A DNA stretch of 64,000 nucleotides from Panagrolaimus kolymaensis. Its lineage: Eukaryota; Nematoda; Chromadorea; Rhabditida; Panagrolaimidae. Below are positions 22,401 through 37,400 of this stretch, one piece after another. Each line of letters opens with the position of its first letter. Position 1 is the stretch's first letter. Position numbers and translations under genes: made by a program. The notes under the pieces were generated by a model. It did no database searches. It was not told the DNA's origin and saw only the letters and a list, made by a program, of their open reading frames with translations. The stretch covers positions 3,720,001 to 3,784,000 of the forward strand of contig JAJQJQ010000002.1 of NCBI GenBank assembly GCA_028622995.1, written 5' to 3'.

Positions 22401-25400
22401 ATTAGTGTAAATATTTTGCAAGTGCATAGTTTTATTTATGTCATCAAATTAAATTTTTTTACTTATTCTTAGAAAAATAAAAGTGACTAAAGAAGAAAGA
22501 AGCCCTTTTACAATGTCATTTTTTTCTGACAAAGCACTTTTATTATTATTTTTGGTTAAATAACGTGGCATTTGAAGCTATTTTTTATAAAGTGGAGTAT
22601 AAAGGAAGAAATTAGTTCCGAATATTATTATTTTAAAAAATGCAGCTGACAATAGGGATACATTTAATAAAAAATTACTGAAATGAAATCCTCTAAATAA
22701 ATTACGAAAAAGATGGAGAGTATCTTTCAATTTTCGACCTTAGATAACTTACTTCAATATAACCACCATCTTCACCAATTTTAACATTAGGGAATTGCCC
22801 ACGAATGAGAGTATCATTTGCATACCATTGAATGGTTGGTGGAGGCTTGCCTTTGACATCGCAGAATAATGTTAAACTTTGTCCCGCTGGAAGGCGTTGA
22901 TTCAATTGAACTCCTTCTCGATCAATCTTTGAAGGAACTTAAAAAACTAGAATTAAGAAACCATAAAAATATAATTGATAGTTTACCCAAAATGTCCACA
23001 GCAATACTAGCTTCATCAACACCAACTTCATTTTTAGCAACGCAAGTATAATTTCCAGCTAGAATTTTATATTTAAAATATATTAAAATAATTATGGTAT
23101 ACTCACCATCATCAAGACTCAAAACAGGAATATCAAGACGTTTATTGCCTTCACTAATTTGAGTGCCATCGGGTGAATGAAGGATCACTCGATCTTCAAA
23201 ATGCCAGGTTACAGATGGAGATGGATTACCCATGGTGTCACAGAAAATTGTTACACTTGATCCAAGTGGACGAGTAACTCCTTCTTTTCCTGCTCGAACG
23301 GAAGCTTTAGGTGGAGTCCAAACATCAAGACGAACATTGATTTCACTATCACCCGCATCATTTTCAGCTTGGCAAGTCCACAAACCTTTATGACCAGGTT
23401 CAGTGCTCAAAATTTCAAGGGCTTGTCCATTATCAATTAGTCGAAGTTGTGGATCTTTTTGAACGTTAACAATTTGATGATCTTTTAACCAAACAATCTT
23501 TGGCAAAGGATATCCCGAAACTGGACAATGGAAAGTAAATGGTCGACCTTGAATGACATGAGCTTCAGGCGAATTTCGACTATTATCAATCGCAGGTTTT
23601 GCTAAAATATAAAATTATAGCGATGTTTTATGGAAATTAAACCCCATTTTTTAATTTCCCTCGTCTTTTTTATGTGTAACAACAAACTGTGACAATGTAC
23701 AATAAACGGCAAACAAAAAAAAAAACAGTGAAACAAATCTCTTTATTTATTTTGACACTCGAAATATGCAAATTAGTATGTATTATTATGTGAGCTAAAA
23801 GTTAAAGTAAAGTTGTTATATGCATAAAAAATATATTAATGTAAAAACCAGTGAAAATTAGCACAAATGTTAAATGAAAAATTGAAAGACAAAAAAAGTA
23901 ATTGTAAAGTGCACATTGAAAAATAAAAAAGAAAGACAACACGAGAGATCGAACATGGAACAAATAAATACAAATTATAAATAAATTTTGAGCTATCAAA
24001 AATCCATTAAGCTTTCGAGCAATTTTTGCTCCGCTAATTTTTTACGATGCATTCGACGCCTTTTTAATCTTTGAAGATATGATAGCTTTTGTTTTGGTTT
24101 TCGCTTTGCTAAAATTGGAGGTGGCGTTGCAGAGGTTGTTGTTGTGGTTGTTATTGTTGAACGAATAGTTACAACTTTTTCACGTTTAAATTGCAATAAA
24201 TCTGCGCGCAAATTTTGTATTACGTTATTATCTGAGTATTCGGTCGTCTGAAATCCAGAAGTTCCAGCTGAAAGATAAACAGTTTCTCTAGGTGCAACAT
24301 TAACCGAATACTCAGGGTACACTCGATGACGAGAATGTACACCGCGTTGGGAAGCATCAAAATTCCATTGATGCATCGCAAGACGCCGCCGCTGCTCTTC
24401 TTCTTGTGCAAGTTTACGTCGACGCTCAGACTCTTGTCGAAATTTTTCAATATGGCGATGCTCTAGTTCTCTACAATATGCCGTTCCCAAATGATTACAT
24501 AATGTTTCAACTTCAAATTTAGCTTGAACTTCTCCAGCTCGATTTGTTACAAGGCATCGATATTCACCAGCATCTGATAGTTTTAAGTTTGAAATAATTA
24601 AACGATAACCATCTTTACTAATCTAAAAATGAAATTATTTTTAAAAGGTTGAGTAACATAAAAATATTGATTTCAGGCTTTCTTACAATATAAGTTTTGT
24701 CACTATTTCCATTTTCTAAATTAATTGGAAGTGAAGTGCCTCCAAGCGATCGACCATCTTTGGTCCATGTTACATCCCTTTCGTCGTTTGAATCCATGGA
24801 ATTATGTTCTCTCACCGGACATAGGAGAGTTACTTCTTCACCTTCTCTTCGAGTAATCTTTTGTGTTTCAGTTGTGGTAAGTTCGGGTGGAGCAAGCACA
24901 TGCAAATTGAACATTTCTTCAGCTTTGCCACCTTTATTTTCAGCAACACAAGCATATTTTCCAACTAAAAATTTAATCATTTGTTTTTGATTCTTTTACA
25001 AATATTTTTATCATAAGAAATATAAGTTTGTTATTTTAATACAAAGTAATAAAAAATTATAAATTTAGTGATTTGGCAGAAAAAATCTTTAAAAAAATTG
25101 AATATTCCTAAACCTTACCATCTTCTGCAGTTACATTTAAAATTCCAAAAGTGATATTATTTTGATGGAAATGATATCTTTCATCTTTTTCTATAGGGTG
25201 GCCATTTCTCATCCATGTAATAACTGGTTGCGGAATTCCATCACTTGGACATTCAAGGTATATAGCTTTTCCAATAACAGCAAGAGGATTTTCAATCAAA
25301 TTTGAATCATCAATGGTTGGAGCAACATAAACTTTCAAAAACATATCAACATCAGCGCTTCCAGCGGCATTCGTTGCATTGCAAACAAATTTGCCACTAT

Positions 25401-28400
25401 CTTCCAAAGTTGCTTTTGTAAGAGTGAGTTTATGACCATCAGGACTTATTTCAATATTATCACCGAGGTAAAGAGGATTGCCAGCTCTAAGCCAATTTAT
25501 TTCAGGCATGGGTGAAGCATCGATGGGACAAGTCATTGTAATGGAATTTCCTGCCAATACTTCATAAATTTTTTGACCTGAACCACCAAAGCGCGGTGGA
25601 GCAATGACATCCAAAGCGTAATCGGTATCCAATGCACTGACTTCATTTTCAGCATGGCAGGTGTATCGGCCTCCGCTGTCAGCAACGACTTCAGTAATGG
25701 TTAAATCATTGGTGCCAGAAGGTTGAGAATATTGTCGACCATCAATATTGATACTTGTTCCATTAATTTTCCATGTAACTGTTGGGGAAGGATTTCCACG
25801 GACCGGACAATTAAGGGTGACAGGCTTTTTGAAAATAACTCGAGGATTTTGATCAACACTTTGTTCAAGATAAGGAGCAGTTAAAACAGTAACAGAAAAG
25901 ACACCTTCGCTTTCACCTGCAGAGTTTTTAGCAAGACACGAATACCCACCTGCAATATTATTTATATTTTATATTTAAAATAGCGATTGCAATTTAAAAG
26001 AAAAAAAGCCGATGTTCCTTAATCTTACCTGCATCATTGGTTGAAGCTTTGAGAATCATCAGGGATTCGCCGCGTGGTGAAAGCAAGAAATTATCCATGT
26101 CTGTTATAGGTCGACCTCCACGAAGCCATTGCACAGTGGGAGGTGGATTTCCATCAGCTTTACATTCAAGTCGTGCTCTATCACCTTCAATGACACGGAT
26201 ATCAGTTTCTGGACTGCGAATTCGTGGCTTCACAAACACATCAACTACATAGTCAGCTGAGGCAGTGCCAGCTTCGTTTTTAGCTTCGCAAGTGTATTTT
26301 GTGGCATCAGAAACAGATAAATTTGGAAGAATTAGTTGTTGACCGACAACATCAAGGCGCTTTCCATTTTTAGACCATCGAATTTCAGGTTGTGGAATGC
26401 CGGTTCCAGCTACAATTTGACATTCCAAAGCCAATTTATTTCCTTCAATTGCTTTAAGAATTCGATCACCATCAGCAATTTTAGGTGGAACCAAAACTTG
26501 TACTTGAATATTATGTCGTCTATCTCCAACTCGATTAGTTGCAATACATGTATAATGGCCAGCTAAATTTTTTTAAATGTATTAAAATAAATAAACTTTA
26601 CTCACCATCTTTGAGTTTAGCTCTCGAAATGTGAATATAGTTTTCACTTCCACGCGATCCCAAATGTTCAATATGTTCTCCATCTTTACGCCAAGTAATT
26701 TCAGGAGTTGGTTTTCCTTTAACATTGCATTTAATGGTTTTATCTTGGCCTTCAATAATTTTAATTTCATTTGGAACATCCACAATAACTGGGGCTTCTA
26801 TGACTTCAAGAAAGACATCAGCTTCAGCTCTTCCAACTTTATTTTTAGCCACACAGCTATAACGTCCGGCGTCCTTGCCTTGGATATTTTTAATTCGAAG
26901 AAGAGTTCCATTTTCGCTAATTTCATGATTAAGAGATGCTCCAATTTTTTGATCGCCATAAAACCATTCAATGGAAGGGAATGGAACACCTGAAGCTCGA
27001 CAATAAATTGGAACAGTTTGATTCGAGATGGAATCCATGGTTCGGAAAGTAGGTCCTGCGATTCCTGGCTTAACTAATACGAGAACATCAAAATAAGCTG
27101 TATCTTCGCCAGCTTCATTTTCAGCTCTACATGAATACGAACTCGATTCTGCGGGTTCAGCATTCATAAAATGGAGATCACGGCCACTATTTAAGATCTA
27201 AAATTTTCAAGATTATTACTTAGCAACGAAAATATGTCAAAAACCTGAATATTTGGTGATGGTCTAATTGGTTGATCATCTTTGAACCAACTAATTTCCA
27301 CAGATCTATCATCAATGGGACAAACTAAAGTTTGAGCGCTGCCTTGTGAAACTTCAACAGGCATTCGTTCATCTTCCATTCTTGGTGGGCGAAGTAAAGA
27401 TACAACAATGTCCTTTTCATCTCTTCCTGGAGTATTTTCGGCTATGCAAGAATATCTGCCGGAATCAATTTCAGAAGCTTCTTCAATAACCAATCGTTGA
27501 TTATCAGCCATAAATTGGCAATCATCTCGAGATCCGCATGTTTCATCATCGATCACTTTCCCGTCCTAAAAAATGAATAAATTCCATTTTTAAAAACGTT
27601 GTCATCTATTTTTTAATGTTTTAACCAGATGTCTCATCGTGTGTTAAAAGTCTTTTTAATAATATCAATCCTATGTTATTTTTTCTATTTTGCGACTTTT
27701 ATGTTTTTTTTGCTCGTTGATTCCGAGACTTTTTAAGAGCAATAAAAACTCTTTTTTTTTGTTCTTATTCCCGTCTTGCAATTCTTTTCTTTAAAAAAAA
27801 CATATACTTCAATTTTAATTTTCAAAGTTGGATGGCTTTTTTCTTCCTACGTTGAAGAAGAATATTTATTCTCCAAAAAAAATTGGATTTATTTCCATCC
27901 ATTTTTGGAAGAACTTTCTTTTAGAATATAATCGAAATGGGTTTTTTTCATGTTGCCTTTCTGGAAGTGAACCTTTTTTATACTATTTTGTTTGCGAACT
28001 CTAAATTTGATGATAGCATTGAAGATTTAATTTAAGTTGTCAAAACATTTTTTTTCTGGCATTCGTCTTTTAAAATTGCCTAAGGCGGTGGTGGCGTGTA
28101 AAGGATAAACACCTGTTTCATGCTGCCTCATTCACTATTATTTTCATTTCAACCAAATTGGCCCAAAATATAAACGTGACACCTTTTCATCCAACAAACA
28201 AAAAAGCACAAAAAATGAAAAGGAAAATGGAAAAAAGAGAGACATCAATCTTAGAATAAAAAATTTTTGTTTCGCGGCAGTCATCTGTTGTGGTATTTTT
28301 CAAAAAAGCAATCCAACAAGCTTTCTCTTCTTTTGTTTTTTTTACCTAGGCGGGAATGTGAGTGAGTCATCAAAAATATTATTCCCTTCAATTCTTTTCG

Positions 28401-31400
28401 TAGTTCCAAATAAAGCTAATTCTTTACAAATTTTCACATTTTTTTGCATGCTTGTTTATACTTACTTGCGCGTTGTCAACTTTTTGACATGCTTTTTTTT
28501 GTCGCCAATTCAAATATTATTCATCCCATTTTTAAAGGTTCTTTTGTTGAATAACATAATCGATTTAAAACAACCGGAAATGTTGGGGAAAAAAACAAGA
28601 GCCATAATTTTTACGTTTGTTTTTCTGAATACTTTGAAGCCCATCAACTTTTATGTTTGACTTGCGGCCGCCATCCTTTGTCTTCTTCTTTTTCACCCCT
28701 TTTATGTTCAAGCTTCTCCTTTAACATCTTCCTTTCCATTTTTCTCCATGGAATATAAAAACGTTAAAACTATATATCAAATAATAAAAAAGAGCTTAAG
28801 GGCATCGGCATCTTCTTCTTCTTCATGAGTCTGAGATGAGTCTCCGAAAAAATGACCAAAATGTAAAAAAAAACTCATTTTTTGGAATTTTATCTATCGA
28901 AGTTATTAATGTTTCTCAATGTAGCAGCTTCAAAGAGAACATGAAGCAAAGTTATTTTACACTTCGGCTTTCCTTCGATGTCCTCCGAAAATCGAGTCTC
29001 GACTGTTTTTTTTCTTCTTCAGGAACGGAGTATTTTTTTTACGAAACGTGTAAATGCGCTCGCGCGTATGTAATTGACCCAAAGCAACGAAGGTTCTCCC
29101 TCCTTTCTTTTTTATTTTGACAGACATTATTTTGGAGTCCCCACACTCGAGCATCAACAACAACAAGGAATGGGGCGGAGATAACAACACCAAAAGCAGC
29201 AGCCCTTAAGCTCTTTTTGAAGCTAAAAAATGAGACTGCTCCTTTTGACGACGATGCCAAAAAAGCTTGCTCAAACGTGAAGAAAAAAGGTGCTTACTTC
29301 CGTTGAAAAAAATAAAGTAAAAAAAAATAATAAAAGAATATATTGTTTTGTTGCGTCGCGCGAGCAAATTCATTTTTTCAAGTTCCTCTATCTTTTTGTT
29401 TTAAACAAGTCACTCGAAAAAAATTTTTTTAGGCCTTTGAATATTTTGCAGTAATATCACAAAAAAATTTATCCTTAAACATGAATGGAGGATGACAAGG
29501 AGGCTTCAAAAATATTTGATGGCTGTTATGGCCATAGGATTAATAAAAATTTCAATAGCAACCACAATCACAGATAATCAAGTATGTTTGGAAAATGAAG
29601 TTTGTGCAACAAATTCAGCTCAAGTTTGTAGAAATAATACGTAAGCTTTTAGTATTCCAAGAATTTTTTTAGTAATTACGTTTTTTTGAATTTTCTACTA
29701 AAATCACATATCCCATAGTTATCATCCATCATTGGGTAGTAATCATTATTTCTTTTTTAACGGAATTTTTCCTTTCTATATATTTTTTTTCTATCTTCCA
29801 TAAACCTTTAATTCCCTCAAGACTTCACACGCGGGTTTCTTTTCTTATATATCGTAAAAAAAGACATTGTCTATGCAAAGTCGTCGTTTTTGGCATCGTT
29901 TTTTCTTTCTTTTCTTTTCCAAAATCGCTAATGCCACTTCATTTTGGTGTTCTTTTGTGAAAAAAAAACTAAACTTTGTCATTCTATTGTTTGACAACAA
30001 CTTTTGCTTTCAGTTTTTTTTCTGTCACCAAAAATATACGAAAAAAGCTTTCATATTCTTGGACATCAAAGTAAAAAAATAAGGGAAGAAGCTTCAATTT
30101 AGAACTAAGAAACGAAAAATCTTGCGCAGTCAATCAAATTTAAAAACAAATTAGTTATTTCCTTTTTTATATCATTTTTATTAAAATCAATTGCGCAGAG
30201 AAAATTGAGTCACAAAATTGAAAAGTTAAAAAGTTAGTCGTCGCTTGACAAGCTTTTTTCCTCTTCTTTGGGCGGTTGCGCTGTTTTGAGAAGAGGAATA
30301 TAAATAAGCTAATTGGCTTTTTAGCTTTTACTCGAATAACTTTTATGCCCTTTGAAAAAGAGTGAGGAAGCTTTTAAAAAATTTCAAATGATTATTAACA
30401 TAAATGATGCTCAAAAAGTATACATATTCAAAGAAATTTTTAAAGTCGATTACTTCTGCATTTCTGTTTTACCGCTCATAAATAAAGTTTTTTTACATGG
30501 AAGTTTTTATAAATGTCGAAAGCGACCTATTTAAATCATTTATATAAAGATATCCTGCTTTTAGATGCTTTTTCTTCAAAGTCATATTTCAAATTAAAGC
30601 AATTCTTTTCTGTTTTTAATATCGCTTGCTTTTGTGTATTTATAAAAAAATAAAAAATGCGAACATTTGTTACACCAAGAAATGAGTTTTTTTTAAAATG
30701 CACATTTCTAAAGGGAGATCTCATATCCATTAATCTAAGAAAACGAGCTGCCATTTATCACTCTACCAAAAATGGGAAAAATGAATAAAGAAAAAGCAGC
30801 ATTGATTTAGTGTTTCAAAACAATGAAATTTTTTTAAGCGAGAAAGGGAATCTTCGTGAGATGAAACCCTAAACTCCTGATGACGTTTGACAAAAAAATA
30901 AAAAAATAAAACAAAAAATGATGAAAACATTTATGAGAAGAAAAATTTGACTTTATTTTCAGCTGTGTCTCAGCTTGTCGACTTCATGGTATGAGGGAAT
31001 GTGTATGCGATTCAGAAGAAGACAATTATTGCTATCTTTGTTGTGGAAGTGAAAGCAACCGATGCCTTCCTGCACATCAACATGGCATTCTCAGGTTTCT
31101 TTTTTTCTCTTTGATATTTAAAAATCGTCATTTTTATGGTCAAAAAATAATACTATTTTGAAATAAAAATCATTGAGATTTTTGACTTTTTTTTAAATTA
31201 TGTAATACTTTTGGGTTAGCAATATTTCTGCCGGCATTGAGATAGCACTTTTTTCAAACAAAAAAAAGACTTTTTTGTATTACTTTTTTTGCTCCCTAGC
31301 GTAAATCCTTTCTTTTGTTGATAGAAAAAAAGGAAACAAAAAATATAATAGTAAAATAATCAAAAGTTTTACGTAACTAAAAAAAAAGAGATAATCTTGC

Positions 31401-34400
31401 TTTAGTTTTTTTTTGCTGCACAAGCTTTTAGAATTTTTGGTTGTTTGCATGCACCAAACAATTATATTTTAAGATTTTTATGAATGAACCCATTTAACTT
31501 TTATTAAAATTTTAGACCCACTGGTGAACGATGGGAAAGAGAAAGTTGTTCGAGATGTCGAATGAATGGCGTCGAAATGGAAGGCCTTGCATGTGATGAT
31601 CGCGATCCACAAAGACTATGTCTTCAAGGAAAATGCTCCAAATCCGTTTGTCATAACAAACAACAAGGATCATTTTGTGATCGAAAATTGGAGAAAATCT
31701 GTGTTGAAGATATGTGTGAAAATCCATGTGCAAGAATAAGCCCTCATTTAATGGTTTGCGATTGTGCCATGATTGATCCGGATACGGGTTTTGCTTCCGA
31801 TGATCGATGCCAACTTTGTTGTTATGATTTTAATGCCGTAAGTTTTTATCCATGGAAATATTTGTGAGAATTTTAAAAAAGAATTCTAACTTGAAACGAA
31901 AATAATTTTTCTATTGCGAAAACTAAATATTTTGCTTCGAAACACTTTTAATCTTCGGACTTTTTTTTATCATACACCACTTTAAAAAAACCCTTAAGTT
32001 TGCAACTTTTTAATAAAACATTTTTCTCCTATTTTTACGCCTATTAAGTTTTGTCATTCATTGAAAAACTTTTAATTGTCCATTCACTTCAACACCCTCA
32101 TCAAGCTTTTCAACATTTAATTGCCTCGATAATTGTCACCCATTTTTTAATTCTTCTATTTTTTTTTCTAGAAGCCTGCCTCACGACGCTGCCAAAATGC
32201 TTATCGAAAATATCATATCACCACATTAGCAAAGCGTCCAATATGGCGAGTTGGCCTTGAATGTGCTGGAGGAAAAACTTGCAATCGATACGGTGTTTGT
32301 GCATCATCTGCCATTTCAACAAACGGTGTACTTCTAATTGCCTCAGGGATTCTGTGGCTTACATTTCAAAGGGTTCTTATTTTTCAATAAATAAAAAAAT
32401 AGATAGAATTTTTTTCCAATTTTCTGTTTTGCGCTTTCCTCATCCCGAAAAAAAAATAGTAAGGAACATAAATTGTTTTTTTGTTGTTGCTCAAATTTAA
32501 TATAAAAAAATAAAAATGTAAATAAATTAAATTGAAAAAACCCACTTTGAGCCATTTAACTGTTGGTTTAGGTGTTCCTTGAACAGAGCAATCGAGAGTG
32601 AAGGGGCGGCCAACGATAATGGAAATGGAAGTATTGGTTTTATCAACAAAACGAGGTTTTTCTAAAAAAATTAATTCAAATAAAAAGGCGAAACTTCGGG
32701 GTTGATTAAAAAAAGCCTCAATTTGCAATTTTAAATTCTTACCAAGGACATTGATACTAAAAACTTTTTTTGCTTCACCTGCTTCATTTGCCGCCACACA
32801 TGCATATTCTCCTGCGTCTAAATGTATTGTTTTTTAGTGCAGTATTGATGATGAGAAAATTAAACTTACCACTAAATCTGATTTTGTTGATGAGAATTTT
32901 ACTTCCATCAATCTAAAATTAAAATTTAAATAATTTCTATAAAACCATTTGAAAAAACTAACAGTAACTGTTTGACTAAAGTTTCCATCGGCAGCATTTC
33001 TGCCATTAAAAAGCCAACTTTTATTAATTTTTCCCGTTCCACTGCTCGTTCGACATGTTAAAGCAACATGAGAACCAACATTCACATCCAAAGTTTCTCT
33101 TCCTTGATCAAACACTGGTGGTGCAGCTAAATTAATTAAATATTTTCGTGATGTTGAGCCAACTTCATTGCTTGTTTCACATGTATAACTACCACCATGA
33201 TGATCTTCAGCTTTTTGGATGTAAAGGGTTTGATTATCATTTGTTAAAATTGTGAAAGGGTCCATGTATAAAGGTTGCCCATCTTTGTACCAAGTAATTG
33301 TGGGTGGGGGTATTGCATCAACGCGACAATCAATTTTGAAGTCGGTTTTTGGAATTACGGATTGAATTAATGGAGATGAAAGGGAATCATTAATGGAAGG
33401 TGGAACTTGTACGAGGAGATCAAAATGTTTTCTCACTTCTCCTGCAGCATTTTTAGCTACACATGTAAATCTTGTATTGTCACTTCGTTGAGCAGATAAA
33501 ATATGAAGTCGCTGTCCAAGATTTGTTGGTTGAAGATAAACCGTTCCTGATCCATCAGATTCTGTGCTTCGTCCAGCTTTAAGCCATTTAATGGAAATTG
33601 GTTGAGAGCCATTTACATCACATCGAAGTTCTTTGGGATGATTAAGAAGAACTTTAACTTCTTCAACGGGTGGACCTTTAATTTCTGGAGCACCAATGAT
33701 TCGAAGATCGAGGGAAAGTTCAGATGAGCCAACACGATTTTCTGCGATGCACATAAATCTACCTGAATCTTCGGGGATTGTATCACGAATTTGAAGTTGT
33801 TTTCCACCGTTGAGAAGAATGAACCGATCATCTTGTGGGAGAGCTGCGCCATCACGAATCCAATGGATTTGTGGTTCAGGGCTTCCTGATGCGAGGCAAT
33901 TAAGAGTTGCCGTTCGACCGCTATTGGTTTCGATTTCACGTGGAAGATTGGTTGCATCGATTGTTGGGCTTTCTAAAAATACTTTAATAATAAAATTTCT
34001 CAATCAACGTTGGAGCAAATATTTTAACAAACAATGATATCCAAGAAATTATATTCTTTGTATGCTTCGATTTTTGTTTCTAGGGAGAAAATCCTCCCCA
34101 CGAAGTTTTTTTTCACTAGCAGTGATCACCCAGCTTGCAAACTTACATGGGTCTCCCATAGCTATATTAAATCAAACGATTCATACTAAAGTTTCGATTT
34201 TTCAAATCAAATTAACACAGTATGACTTGCTAACCGCCAGAGGGGAAAAGGAAAAAGTAGAGAATATGATGAAAAAAAGCTGTTTTTGTGCTATGCTTTT
34301 CTACTATATTTCATAAATTTTTAGAATTATTTCTTACTTTCAAATTGATAATTTTTCTTGTTTTTGTTATAAATAAATGTTTAAAATTACCAAGCAACCT

Positions 34401-37400
34401 GAGAGTAAAATCTCGTTTATCTTCACCAGCAGGATTCTTTGCAATACACGTGTATTTATCCGCATGTTTTTCATCCAATTGTGTAAAATGTAATCGCATA
34501 TGATTACTGGAAAGATAAACATCGCGTGAACTTTCAAGAGGTCGTCCTCGCTTCAACCACGTAACAGTTGGGGCTGGACGTCCAGTAGCAAAGCATTGAA
34601 TTTCAGCATGATCATTTAATTTTCCTTCAACTTCTGCAGAAATATTATCACGAATAATTTTTGGAGGAGCTAAAATGTGTAATCAAAGTTATCCAACTTT
34701 TACTGGCTGAAAAAAAACTAACTCATAACTTCAACATTGACATCTTGATCAACGCTTCCAGCTATATTTCTTGCTTCACAACTGAACTTGCCGCCATTAA
34801 CTAACATAATTCGTGAAATTCTTAATTCATTACCAGCTATTTGACCACTTTTAATTTTTGATGTAACATTTTCCGAAGTAATTTGCTCGCCATCTTTATA
34901 CCAAGTGATTGTAGGCTCAGGCTTTCCTGTGGCAGGACAACTCAAGCCAACCGTTGAATTTTCAACCACGGTTCGATTTTTATCTTTTTCAAGCATAATT
35001 ATTTCTGGTGGAACTAAGACTTCGAGTCGATAATTTATTCTTGCACTTCCGGCATCATTTTTGACATAACAAGAATAGGGGCTTTCATCCGATGGCTGAG
35101 CATCGTTTACAATCAATTTTCGATTTCCCTTCATCAAATTAAATTTAGCTGTATCGCCTGTGATTTTATCGTGACCTTTCAGCCATGTAATTTCACCATC
35201 AAAGTTTGGATCATTGACAACGCAATCCAAATATGCTTTATCACCTTTGACTACTTCAATAACTTCTTTAACTTTTTGAACGATTGTTGGTTTCACTAAA
35301 AATAATTTCTTTAAGATTAAAAAACATCTCAATTAAAACTAACTGATAACATCGACATCAAAATTAATATCCATTTTTCCAATTTTATTTTTCGCTGTGC
35401 AAACATAACTTCCAGTATGATTGTTTTGAGCTGCAAGGATTTTAAATTGTTGTCCATTGGAAAGGATTTGAACGTTTGGAAGATGATGGGCTGGTTTATC
35501 ATCTTTAGTCCATTCAATGATGGGTGTTGGAGAGCCTTCAACTTCACATGGAAGTACCAAACTATTATTTTCAATAACTTTATAATCTCCATGTTCGCTA
35601 AGAATATTTGGCTTTACGAGGACTTTAAGTTTGAAATTTTTTGCTGTTTCACCGGCTTCATTTTTAGCAATACATGCATAAGTCGCTTCATCAGAAAGTT
35701 GAACTTTAGGAATGTGCAAATGTCTTCCATGTGAAAGAGTAGTAATTCCTCGATTTTCATGATCATGATGAATAGGGAGTTTATCTCGAGTCCATGAAAG
35801 TTCAACATCCGCAGAAATATTAGTTGGAATGGGACAATCCATAGTAACCAAATCTCCCAAAGTTGCTTCAATCGTTGAAGTTTCTTCAGATTTTAATAAA
35901 ACGGGTTTAGAAATGACACGAACATTAAAAGTTTTTTCTGCGTCTCCAGCGCTATTTGAAATATGACACCTATATGCACCAGCATCAAATTTAGCAACTT
36001 TTTCGATGTAAAGTGAACGATGCTCATTTAACAACTAAAAAATTTAAATTTAGCTTAATTCAAAAATAATCAAAAACAAACAGTAACATCAGCTGGTAGG
36101 CCATGAGAATCTTTAGTCCAGAGAATTTTAGGCGTTGGCTCTGCAACAAACATGCAATGAAGATCCAATTCACTTCCTTCCACAACATCCACATTTTCCA
36201 TTGATAAACCTTCAACTCGAGGTGGAACTAAAAAATTATATTTATTCTTTTCAATTTTACCAACAATAGTCTTACTCAAAACATTAATTTTAAAATTTCT
36301 TGTTGCTTCACCAGCAGCATTTTTAGCAACGCAAGTAAAGGTACCTTCATCTTCGGGTTGAACGTTACTCATCAAAAGTCGAGTTCCTTCAGCCATTTTT
36401 GTAATTTTATTTACACCTTCAGGAACCAAATGTCCATTTCGAAGCCAATCAATTTCGATGGCACTTTGGGAACTTGCAATTGGACATTCCAATGTTGCTG
36501 AATGACCTTGAAGAACTTCAATGGAAAGAGTAGTAGCATCAGCAATGCCTCCAGCAAGTTTTGGAGGAGTAATTGTATCAATAACAAAATCACGAAAAAC
36601 GCTTCCAGCTTTATTTGTTGCAACACAAGTATATCGATTTCGGCCGTGTTCATAATGTTGAATTTTGAGTGTTTGTCCATTATCTTTAATTCCATCCGTC
36701 ACGGGAATATTATCACGCTTCCATTCAATTGTAGGTGGAGGATTTCCTCGAATGGGGCAAACAAGTTCATAAGTTTCACCAGCTATGAGAGTCGTGGAAG
36801 TATCATAAGAAGAGGAGGGTTCAGTGAATTCAGGTTCAACTAAAATCAACCATAATTTTTTTTTAATATGTGTTTATTTTAAAACAAACCCCAAACATCC
36901 AAATCAAATCTTTTTCGACTTTCACCAGCACTATTTCGAACTAAACATTCAAAAACACCAGAATGTTCAACTTGTGTATTCAAAATTATAAGTTTTTTCG
37001 AATTTGGTGTTGTTTGGACTGATGCTGGAAGCTCTTCTTTTCCATTCTATAATTTTATTTTTTTATGCATTTTCTATTTCGCCATTGGCAAGCAGAAACT
37101 TACAAAAAGCCATTTAATTGTTGATTTAGGCCCTTCATTTTTAACATCACAGTAAAGTGTTGTAGTTTTTTCAACAACCGTATGAATTTCTTCGTTTGCT
37201 CCGACTTGCGGTGGTGCTTAAAAAAGAAGAAACAATCAAAGCTCATTATGCATTTTTTAAAATTCATTTAATATAATTATTTTTTCTGTTTAAAAAAAGG
37301 ATAAAAGTATTAATCAAATAAGTCAGTCATACATATAAGGAAGGAATATTTAGAAGAGACATAGAAACTTTCGTAGTTTCTCTCTTTTTTTGTTGCCGAG

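Larger units (their letters stand above)
15658..22935 (-). other. him-4: Hemicentin Ig modules, C-terminal part of array
   Basis: Exons recognised include 15658-16621, 16891-16962, 17014-17067, 17568-17714, about 18152-18281, 20572-20706, 21214-21490, about 21551-21828, about 21895-21962, about 22009-22211, about 22255-22356 and about 22752-22935. They encode roughly ten Ig modules with Cys pairs such as [33 protein letters not shown] and [10 protein letters not shown]. The segment within 15658-16621 has degenerate modules (one reads [13 protein letters not shown]) and a stretch around [12 protein letters not shown] that does not fit a standard Ig repeat. The 20707-21213 intron contains a nested gene and the 18282-20571 intron a palindromic element. 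Confidence 0.8.

Noticed and set aside
24697..24990. Plus-strand frames opposite hemicentin exons (also 26037, 33810, 38595, 42 others like them)
   Set aside because: They are antisense shadows of Ig exons, whose protein has clear Cys/Trp signatures on the minus strand.
28358..28660. Hydrophobic 100-codon frame in the 5-kb hemicentin intron
   Set aside because: Composition follows the T-rich DNA; no splice structure, family or supporting signal.
34062..34316. Plus-strand frame in a hemicentin intron (84 codons)
   Set aside because: No signal peptide, domain or splice sites, and intron length without it would be ordinary.
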